Below, piece after piece: positions 1 through 5,456 of a DNA stretch of 6,591 nucleotides; the first letter of the stretch is position 1; the number at the start of each line of letters is the position of its first letter. This DNA is from Veillonella sp. AM51-8BH. Its GTDB lineage: Bacteria; Bacillota; Negativicutes; Veillonellales; Veillonellaceae. The notes below the pieces were generated by a model that did not search any database, was not told the origin of the DNA, and worked only from the letters and a program-made list of their open reading frames with translations. Position numbers and translations under genes: made by a program. The DNA lies in assembly GCF_003463825.1 (NCBI RefSeq), contig NZ_QSDY01000083.1, forward strand, positions 1 through 6,591. Direction: 5' to 3'.

Positions 1-110
1 GTAATAGAGTGGTTGTCAGATCATTCAAAGCCCTCTTTAGAGGGCCACCACTGGAGAAAGACCCTTATAGGGTCAGAGCAAACCACCCGTTCTACGGGTG
101 GTTATGATTG
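1..110 (+). mobile_element. Candidate right end of an IS200/IS605-family element (three-hairpin array; possible omega-RNA 3' part)
   Basis: Three perfect stem-loops follow one another. 30-36 pairs with 39-45 (7 bp), 60-65 pairs with 69-74 (6 bp, 3-nt loop), and 81-90 pairs with 94-103 (10 bp, loop TCT). The last one, AACCACCCGT-TCT-ACGGGTGGTT, resembles the subterminal hairpins I recall at the ends of IS200/IS605-type elements, which TnpA recognises as single-stranded DNA. Positions 2-7 read TAATAG, two in-frame stops on the plus strand, which would fit the end of a tnpB-like gene lying just outside the window. If so, 1-103 would be the 3' untranslated and omega-RNA scaffold region. No transposase is visible here, so the call rests on structure and resemblance alone. 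None of the stems has a T-run, so they are not ordinary terminators. Confidence 0.42.
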
Positions 111-169
111 AAATATGGAAATATTATTATAAATATGGTGATTCGTTATATATATCATCGATGACATAC

Positions 170-201
170 AAAAAAGCCACAGGATAGAACCTGTGGCTTT
201 T
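170..201 (-). terminator. Rho-independent terminator of guaC
   Basis: An 11-bp perfect stem (173-183 with 190-200) encloses a 6-nt loop. On the minus strand it reads AAAGCCACAGG-loop-CCTGTGGCTTT followed by a run of T (complement of A170-A175). It begins about 14 nt after the guaC stop codon. The plus-strand side has only four T residues, so it works mainly for guaC. The stretch 104-169 between it and the hairpin array is AT-rich and I see nothing else in it. Confidence 0.92.
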
Positions 202-214
202 ACATTTCTAGGTA

Positions 215-1200
215 TTAACGGTCACCGTTGAAGATGGAGTTTTTAACAAGTACATAGTCTACTTTGCGGATTGCTTGTAGAGTAGTACCACCAGCGTAAG
301 AAATAGCAGATTGCAAATCTTGTTCCATTTCAACTAATGTATCAAAGATAGAACCTTTGGAATCGATGAAGATTTTTTTACCTTCTACGTTTTTGCGTTC
401 ACCTTTTTGGAACTCAGAAGCAGAACCAAAGTATTCTTTTACTGCTTTGCCGTCAACAATCTTTTCTTCTCCTGGAGATTCTTCATGACCAGCGAATAGG
501 GAACCAATCATAACCATAGTAGCGCCAAAGCGGATAGATTTAGCAATGTCGCCATGATCACGGATACCGCCGTCAGCGATGATAGGTTAGTAGCTGCTTT
601 TGCGCACCAGCGAACAGCAGCCAATTGCCAACCACCAGTACCGAAGCCAGTTTTTAATTTAGTGATACAAACTTTACCAGGACCGATACCAACTTTAGTT
701 GCATCTGCACCAGCATTTTCAAGTTCACGAACTGCTTCTGGTGTACCTACGTTACCAGCGATAACGAAAGTTCCAGGCAAGTTCTTTTTGATGTATTGAA
801 TCATATCGATTACTGCGTTGGAGTGACCATGTGCAATATCGATCGTAATGTATTCAGGTGTTAAGTTTGCTTTTTTGAATTCATCAACTAAAGCAAATTC
901 TTCTGGTTTTACACCAATGGAAATAGAAGAGTATAAATTAAGGTCGTGCATGCGTTTAACAAAATCCATACGACGTTCTGGTTGGAAACGATGCATGATA
1001 TAGAAATAACCTTCACGAGCTAATTTTTCTGCCAATTCTTCGTCTATAATAGTTTGCATATTTGCAGGAACTACTGGCAAGCGGAATGTGCGATTACCTA
1101 ATTTAACATGTGTATCACATTCGCTACGGCTAGTTACGATACATTTATTAGGAATTAATTGCACGTCTTCATAATCAAAGATGTTCGTTGTATTAATCAT
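215..1200 (-). pseudogene. guaC: GMP reductase, split by a one-base frameshift
   Basis: GuaC reduces GMP to IMP with NADPH in the cytoplasm, recycling guanine nucleotides to the purine pool. The N-terminal part runs from the ATG at 1198-1200 to about 588 (204 residues in frame). It has the TIM-barrel features of the family: [15 protein letters not shown] near the start, DIAHGHS at 121-127, [10 protein letters not shown] at 148-157, and the catalytic loop GPGKVCITK with Cys178. The C-terminal part (about 587 to 215) continues in another frame with [48 protein letters not shown] and the terminal SIFNGDR. One base missing in the short T run at 587-588 (plus strand) separates them. Restoring it gives about 328 aa, normal for the short bacterial GuaC type. 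The reading frame is open up to 1272, but family alignment, the ribosome binding site at 1212-1217 and the promoter all favour the start at 1200. No premature stop other than the shift is seen, so this may be a sequencing error in a working gene. Confidence 0.93.
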
Positions 1201-1211
1201 ATTTTCTATAT

Positions 1212-1217
1212 CTCCTT
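1212..1217 (-). promoter_or_regulatory. Ribosome binding site of guaC
   Basis: On the minus strand AAGGAG lies 11 nt upstream of the ATG at 1200. It decides the start, because the open frame extends 24 codons further upstream without another good Shine-Dalgarno sequence. Confidence 0.8.
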
Positions 1218-1243
1218 CGAGTATTACAAATTGAACCTGTACC

Positions 1244-1272
1244 ATTATACAAGAGTCGCGTAAAATTTTCAA
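1244..1272 (-). promoter_or_regulatory. guaC promoter (-35/-10)
   Basis: On the minus strand TTGAAA (1272-1267) is followed after exactly 17 nt by a consensus TATAAT (1249-1244). Transcription would start near 1237 and give a leader of about 37 nt, too short for a riboswitch. It lies back to back with the thiT promoter, with 19 nt between the two -35 boxes. Confidence 0.8.
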
Positions 1273-1291
1273 TACGTTCCGAATATTTTGT

Positions 1292-1320
1292 TTGGACTCA
1301 GAAACGAACTGTAGTACAAT
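1292..1320 (+). promoter_or_regulatory. Promoter of the thiT-mobAB-moeA operon
   Basis: TTGGAC (1292-1297) is followed after exactly 17 nt by TACAAT (1315-1320). Start of transcription would be near 1327, leaving a leader of about 53 nt before the thiT start at 1380. It is divergent from the guaC promoter, so one regulator bound between them could affect both. Confidence 0.75.
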
Positions 1321-1364
1321 ACAAGTAGATTATGCAAGTTATATACATTAATATATATGGTAAA

Positions 1365-1370
1365 AGGAGG
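1365..1370 (+). promoter_or_regulatory. Ribosome binding site of thiT
   Basis: A consensus AGGAGG lies 9 nt upstream of the ATG at 1380. It fixes that start in preference to the upstream in-frame ATG at 1332, which has no Shine-Dalgarno sequence and would start only about 5 nt after the expected transcription start. Confidence 0.88.
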
Positions 1371-1379
1371 TTGATTGAC

Positions 1380-1910
1380 ATGGATCAGTCCAAAACTCGC
1401 ATGCTTGCAGAAGCAGGTGTGGCGATTGCAATTGCTCAAGTATTATCCTTTATTACGATTTTTCATATGCCTCAAGGAGGCTCTATTAAGGCTGCAGCTT
1501 TGGTGCCGCTCATGATTTATGCCTATCGTTGGGGTGGTGCACGGGGAATTTTTGCTGGCGTCGTATATGGTATTTTACATTTTATTTTAGGCTTTAAATC
1601 ATCTGTACACTATTTAAGTATTATATTGGATTATCTAGTTGCTTATGGTGCCATAGGTGTATGTGGTTACTTCAAAGATTCTATTTCTGGACTCATTACA
1701 GGTTCTATTGTTGGTATTGCATTGCGCTGGATCGCCACTGTTGTGAGCGGTGCCGTTGTGTTCGCTAGCTATGCACCTCAAGGTCAAAATCCATGGATTT
1801 ACTCCATGATTTATAATGCCTCTTATATGGTGCCAGATGGGATTTTAAATATTGTTGTTTTACTATTCATCTACCAAGGTGTTAAACGAGGTTTAGGACG
1901 TCGTGGATAA
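1380..1910 (+). CDS. thiT: Energy-coupled thiamine transporter, S-component ThiT
   Basis: This is a membrane-embedded substrate-binding subunit of an ECF transporter. It would bind thiamine and work with a shared EcfT/EcfA energising module encoded elsewhere. The product is 176 aa, usual for the family, and consists almost wholly of hydrophobic segments (about six). Family marks are MPQGGSI at 30-36, AYRWGGARGIFAG at 48-60, LDYLVAYG at 83-90, and the segment SYAPQGQNPWIYS followed by MIYNASYMVPD at ~130-153, whose Trp, Tyr and Asn residues resemble the ThiT ligand pocket. An AxxxA motif (A15, A19) sits in the first helix, where ThiT contacts EcfT. The C-terminus is basic (KRGLGRRG), consistent with a cytoplasmic end. 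It is the first gene of an operon and overlaps mobAB by 8 nt. I see no thiamine-pyrophosphate riboswitch in its short leader, which is unusual for a thiamine transporter. Another ligand is possible, but the motifs fit ThiT well. Confidence 0.9.
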   Translation: MDQSKTRMLAEAGVAIAIAQVLSFITIFHMPQGGSIKAAALVPLMIYAYRWGGARGIFAGVVYGILHFILGFKSSVHYLSIILDYLVAYGAIGVCGYFKDSISGLITGSIVGIALRWIATVVSGAVVFASYAPQGQNPWIYSMIYNASYMVPDGILNIVVLLFIYQGVKRGLGRRG

Positions 1911-3027
1911 ATTAGGTTTAATTATTTTGGCTGGTGGTTTGAGTTCTCGCATGGGGCAACCTAAGGCATTATTGCCTTGGGTTAATGGTGAAAGCCTCAT
2001 ATCTCATGCACTTCGTAAGGGATTAGAAGCGGATGTGGATGATATCATCATCTCCATTGGTGATGATGATCAGTTAGGACATGCCATTCAGACTCATATT
2101 ATTGATACGTTATCGAACGATGAGAAGAATAAAGTTTCTATTGTTCGGGATTCTATTGAGCGATGTGGTCCTCTAGGGGGACTTTATAGTGCTCTAGCTG
2201 TTGGAATGAGTCCTGCCTATGCGGTGATGGCTGTAGATATGCCATTTATGCCTATGGATTTATATTATGATTGGTTATATCAAGTGAATCATAACAATTG
2301 GAATGTCATAGTTCCTACTGGTTCTAGAGGTAAGCCAGAACCTATGGCAGGAATTTATAGACCTCATATTGTATCATTACTTCCATCTATTCTAGCCGGT
2401 AGAGACGTATCGTTGCAGCATGCCCTTGATACGATTGGTCATGTTGAATCTATTGATGCTAGTGATTATGATTGGGAGTTAAGTAATGTAAATCATTATG
2501 ATGATTATCAATGGGCTCGTGCATTAGCAGAAAATGAGTTCCGTCGTGTGCCGCTTATTAGTGTGGTAGCATCAAAACGTAAAACTGGTAAGACTACAGT
2601 TGTAACTCGTCTTGTATCTGAATTACAACAAGCGGGATTTTCCGTTGGCGTTGTAAAGAGCGACAAACATGGCTTTCAAATGGATCATGAAGGGACTGAC
2701 ACAGACCTTTCTTATAAAGCTGGAGCCGATGCAGTAGCTATTGCAGGGCCTAATGAAACAGCGATTCGAATTCGCACGAAGGAGCAGTCAAATCTGTACG
2801 AAATATCACAGTTTATGCCTGTCGATATAGTTATACTAGAAACAAGGTCCCAAGGAATTGCCCCTATTATAGAGGTTACCCAAGAGGGACATACGGAAGC
2901 GCTTATCTCGGATGCAACGGACCGAGTAGCTACAATTGAAATTAGCAAGTTAGATCAAGACATACCTCAATTGGTACGTCACATACAGGAAATGATGAGG
3001 AGTTTACATGGCCGTCGTTACTGTTGA
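1903..3027 (+). CDS. mobAB: Fused molybdenum cofactor guanylyltransferase / MobB (MobA-MobB fusion)
   Basis: This is a two-domain protein of 374 aa. The N-terminal half (~1-205) is a MobA-type nucleotidyltransferase, which joins GMP from GTP to molybdopterin to make the MGD cofactor. It shows LAGGLSSRMGQPKALLPW at 9-26 (Lys21), GPLGGLYSAL at 89-98, the metal-binding VDMPFM at 111-116 (Asp112) and NVNHYDDY at 195-202. The C-terminal half (~216-374) is a MobB-type GTP-binding domain. It has a P-loop at 224-232 (SKRKTGKTT), VKSDKHGF at 251-258 and the segment GTDTDLSYKAGADAVAI at 264-280. The first P-loop glycine is replaced by Ser224, a small departure from GxxxxGKT. Translation begins at GTG 1903, inside the end of thiT, with AGGA at 1895-1898 or GAGG at 1888-1891 as ribosome binding site. 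It overlaps moeA by 20 nt. Such a fusion would serve molybdoenzymes with bis-MGD, such as nitrate reductase. The GQPKALLP form also recalls MocA, but GMP transfer is likelier given MobB. Confidence 0.9.
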   Translation: MDKLGLIILAGGLSSRMGQPKALLPWVNGESLISHALRKGLEADVDDIIISIGDDDQLGHAIQTHIIDTLSNDEKNKVSIVRDSIERCGPLGGLYSALAVGMSPAYAVMAVDMPFMPMDLYYDWLYQVNHNNWNVIVPTGSRGKPEPMAGIYRPHIVSLLPSILAGRDVSLQHALDTIGHVESIDASDYDWELSNVNHYDDYQWARALAENEFRRVPLISVVASKRKTGKTTVVTRLVSELQQAGFSVGVVKSDKHGFQMDHEGTDTDLSYKAGADAVAIAGPNETAIRIRTKEQSNLYEISQFMPVDIVILETRSQGIAPIIEVTQEGHTEALISDATDRVATIEISKLDQDIPQLVRHIQEMMRSLHGRRYC

Positions 3028-4242
3028 GGAGGCCCTTCAATTATGGGATGAGGCCTTACAAACACAAGTTCATAAAGTAGAAACCATTGATGTTAAGGCT
3101 GCTAAAGGATATGTGTTGGCAGAGGATATTATTGCCCCTACAGATGTACCAGCCTTTCCTAAATCTGCCATGGATGGGTATGCCATTACCTACAAAGCAG
3201 ATTGTAATGAGTATATTGTTGACGGTATTATAGGTGCCGGGGTCGTATGGGAACATTCTGTCAAAACTGGCCATGCGGTACGCATAATGACTGGTGCGCC
3301 CGTACCAGATACATGTGATACCGTTATTATGCAAGAACAGGTGGTTGGTTCCGGAGAACCAGGCACAACAATTACCATTCAAGGTAAATATACATGTGGC
3401 GATCATATTATTCCACAAGGCGAGGAATGTAGTGCTGGAACTACTGTGATTCCACGTGGTACAGAGGTAACCTCTACAGTACAAACTATTTTGACTGGTC
3501 TAGGGTTTACTGAAATAACTGTAAATGCGATGCCTCGCGTGTTAGTTCTTACATCAGGACATGAGGTGATTGAACCTGGTGAAAGTTTAACACCTGGCAA
3601 GATTTACAACTCTAATCGAGCTATGATTTGTGGCTTGTTGGAGGATTTAGGTTTTCATAAGATAACCCATTATCATGTGAGTGATGCACCAGAGCGCTTG
3701 ATTCTGAAATTGACCATGTATTAAAACTCAGTGAAAACGCTGATATTATCATTAGCTCTGGCGGTGTATCCGTAGGGCTGTTTGATACAATGCCTCTTAT
3801 TTATGAAAAATTAGGCGCTAAATCTATTTATGCGCGCATTCAAATGCGGCCTGGTGCAGCATCTTATGGTGCTGTAACGCCTAAAGGTCAAATCATTTTT
3901 GGCCTATCGGGTAATCCAGGGGCTGCATTCAATGGTTGGCATCTAATCGTAGCACCAACATTAAAACGCTATAAAGGTTTGGCAAACTGGACGACACCGG
4001 TAGTAGCTTGTGTAATGGATTCAGAAATCTTTAAGCGTAATGCCTTTGATCGGTACGTACAAGGTAAAGTCATATTTGGTGGTGGTGTCCCACGCTTTGT
4101 GGCTAACCGCCACTTTAATAGTAGCAGTATGTTAGGCCTATATACGGTGAATGCATTGGCATGTATTCCACGTGGTATACATGAGGTGCGCCCTGGTGAT
4201 ACCTTTAATGTATATCTGCTAGGATTGCTACCTGCTATCTGA
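3008..4242 (+). pseudogene. moeA: Molybdopterin molybdenumtransferase MoeA, split by a one-base frameshift
   Basis: MoeA inserts molybdenum into adenylylated molybdopterin, the step before MobA acts. The first frame (3008 to about 3700) carries the N-terminal domain with FPKSAMDGYA at 50-59 (Asp56), the motif RIMTGAPVP at 92-100 followed by DTVIMQEQ, and the start of the MoCF-binding fold, LVLTSGHEVIEPGE then GKIYNSNRAM. The usual TGDE appears here as SGHE: the Glu stays and Asp becomes His. Near 3700 one base is missing (frame 1 hits TAA at 3722-3724), and the protein continues in the other frame with SEIDHVLKLSENADIII, SSGGVSVGLFD, QMRPGAASYGAV, FGLSGNPGAAF and the C-terminal beta-barrel domain, ending at the TGA at 4240-4242. 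Restoring one base after CGCTT gives about 411 aa, a normal MoeA length. The ATG at 3008 has GAGGAG at 2997-3002, 5 nt upstream, inside mobAB, so translation is probably coupled. Whether the break is real or a sequencing error cannot be told here. Confidence 0.92.
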
Positions 4243-4244
4243 GA

Positions 4245-4281
4245 TAAGCTATAGCTTAAACCTTATAGCAAACCTTAAGGT
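4245..4281. repeat. Near-tandem direct repeat with two palindromes, upstream of the toxin promoter
   Basis: TATAGCTTAAACCTTA (4250-4265) is followed by TATAGCAAACCTTA (4264-4277), the same sequence less two bases. Overlying these are a perfect 14-nt palindrome TAAGCTATAGCTTA (4245-4258) and a 10-nt palindrome ACCTTAAGGT (4272-4281). The array begins just after the moeA stop codon and ends 4 nt before a -35-like TTGACC. It has the form and place of an operator, but which protein binds it is inference. Confidence 0.5.
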
Positions 4282-4285
4282 CCTG

Positions 4286-4315
4286 TTGACCGTAGTTAAA
4301 TAAATATATCATAAT
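4286..4315 (+). promoter_or_regulatory. Candidate promoter of the toxin-araC pair
   Basis: TTGACC (4286-4291) and CATAAT (4310-4315) are 18 nt apart. Transcription would start near 4322, inside the left arm of the moeA terminator. No other promoter fits between the terminator and the toxin start, since only 23 nt separate them. The direct repeat at 4250-4277 lies just upstream of the -35 box, which is where an activator would bind. Confidence 0.5.
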
Positions 4316-4316
4316 G

Positions 4317-4351
4317 AATGCATCCCTTATATTTGTAAGGGGTGCATTTTT
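4317..4351 (+). terminator. Rho-independent terminator after moeA
   Basis: A 13-bp stem (4317-4329 with 4336-4348, one G-U pair) with a 6-nt loop is followed by TTTTT (4347-4351). It closes the thiT-mobAB-moeA operon about 75 nt after moeA. It also lies directly before the toxin gene, so it insulates that gene from operon read-through. Confidence 0.88.
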
Positions 4352-4374
4352 ATATGCTTTGAGAGGGCTACAAG

Positions 4375-5442
4375 ATGAATATGATTGAGCAATATAGTTT
4401 GACGTTACAAATAGAAGTTGTAAAAGAGCAAAGTGCAGAAACACTAGCTCATCTCTGTAAGTTGGTACAGAAAAACGGTACTAGTGATTGTGTAGAGGTA
4501 TTAAAAGCATATTCGCATATCGTAAATACAGAACTATATTTAGCTTCCTCTGTAAATCAGTTAGAAGCTTTGAAGTCAGATATGGTAGAACTTGAAAAAG
4601 CTATTAAAATTTCATTAGCCCAAGATTCTCTTGGTATTAGTGATGGTAAAGATTTTAAAGAGAATCGTGATTTACAAAATCTTGAGACCTATAGCTCTGA
4701 CGATTTTGATAAGGCGTTAGAGCAGACTGTTGAATTACTAACTTTTAATAAAACCATTTCGAATGCACCTCATGCTGTTATTTTAGGTGGCCAAAGTGGG
4801 GCAGGGAAAACAACTATTCATCGTGTGAAAATGATGGAGTCAAAAGGCGACTATATTGTTATAGATGGCGACACTTATCGTGCGCAGCACCCACATTTTA
4901 GAGCACTTCAAGAAAAATATGGCGTTGATAGTGTAGAGTACACAAAAATGTTTGCTGGTAAGATGGTGGAGGCTGTGATTGATAGATTAAGCGCATTGAA
5001 ATACAATTTAATTATTGAAGGTACATTGCGTTCAGCAACTGTGCCAATTAAAACAGCTACATTATTAAAATCTAAAGGATATGCAGTCGACTTTTGTTTG
5101 ATTGCTACCAAGCCAGAGTTGTCTTATTTGACAACACAATTACGATATTTAGAAATGCTAGTAGTGGATCCCTTACAAGCCAGAGCTACACCTAAAGAGC
5201 ATCATGATGGAATTGTAAAATCTTTGGTATCTAATATTAATGAATTAGAACAAAGTGGATTATTTGAAAGTATTCAAGTGTATAAACGGAATTTAGTACA
5301 AGTGTATAATTCCAAACACTGTACCGAACCAGTTGGCACTATTGTAGAGAACGTGTTATTTGGTACTTGGACACAGGATGAAACTGATTTGTTAAATGCA
5401 GGTAAAGCACAAGAACTGGAGTTAAGAGCGAAATTACCGTAG
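4375..5442 (+). CDS. Fused PezA-like antitoxin domain / PezT (zeta) toxin kinase
   Basis: Zeta toxins phosphorylate UDP-N-acetylglucosamine and so block peptidoglycan synthesis. Residues ~106-355 align without gaps, from memory, with Streptococcus pneumoniae PezT at an offset of 100. They have the P-loop GGQSGAGKTT at 138-147 (Lys145), IDGDTYRAQHPH at 163-174 (Asp166, the putative catalytic base), EYTKMFAGKMVE at 188-199, IEGTLR at 214-219, TKPELSYL at 245-252, Arg257, and ARATPKEHHD at 269-278 (Arg270). All key residues are present. Residues ~1-80 (IEQYSLTLQIEVVKEQSAET, then NTELYL and a helix ending EKAIKIS) resemble the toxin-binding C-terminal part of PezA. PezA's N-terminal HTH is absent. 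A linker of about 25 polar residues joins the two. This would be a cis-acting antitoxin, an arrangement known from E. coli EzeT. The ATG at 4375 has GAGAGG 8 nt upstream. No separate antitoxin gene is visible. An araC-type gene follows after 14 nt. The toxin fold is near certain; the antitoxin-domain call is good but needs an alignment. Confidence 0.88.
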   Translation: MNMIEQYSLTLQIEVVKEQSAETLAHLCKLVQKNGTSDCVEVLKAYSHIVNTELYLASSVNQLEALKSDMVELEKAIKISLAQDSLGISDGKDFKENRDLQNLETYSSDDFDKALEQTVELLTFNKTISNAPHAVILGGQSGAGKTTIHRVKMMESKGDYIVIDGDTYRAQHPHFRALQEKYGVDSVEYTKMFAGKMVEAVIDRLSALKYNLIIEGTLRSATVPIKTATLLKSKGYAVDFCLIATKPELSYLTTQLRYLEMLVVDPLQARATPKEHHDGIVKSLVSNINELEQSGLFESIQVYKRNLVQVYNSKHCTEPVGTIVENVLFGTWTQDETDLLNAGKAQELELRAKLP

Positions 5443-5456
5443 GGAGCAAAAGTGTA

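Noticed and set aside
554..799. 81-codon plus-strand open frame within guaC
   Set aside because: Antisense shadow of conserved GMP reductase codons, with no ribosome binding site.
1201..1272. N-terminal extension of guaC up to 1272
   Set aside because: The extra residues do not match the family start; a good ribosome binding site (1212-1217) and a consensus promoter (1244-1272) lie within the stretch, so it is leader and promoter DNA.
1276..1310. PurR-type boxes (CCGAAT at 1279-1284, ACGAAC at 1304-1309) between the divergent promoters
   Set aside because: Each departs from the CCGAAC core, and they lie as direct rather than inverted copies; too weak to call.
1332..1379. Upstream start of thiT at ATG 1332
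   Set aside because: No Shine-Dalgarno sequence, about 5 nt from the predicted transcription start, and the strong AGGAGG at 1365-1370 serves ATG 1380.
1298..1379. TPP riboswitch before thiT
   Set aside because: The leader is too short and lacks the conserved thi-box segments; the lone CTCAGA-like string at 1297-1302 lies within the promoter spacer.
3056..3484. 142-codon open frame on the minus strand within moeA
   Set aside because: Antisense to a clearly conserved moeA region, low-complexity composition rich in Cys, Asn and Thr, no family resemblance.
580..3710. Programmed ribosomal frameshifting in guaC and moeA
   Set aside because: Both would need a -1 shift, but neither site has a slippery heptamer, nor did I see a stimulatory hairpin just downstream; neither gene is known for it.
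4279..4291. Small hairpin GGTC-CTGTT-GACC before the toxin gene
   Set aside because: Only four base pairs, not extendable, and it overlaps the -35-like box; not called as a structure.
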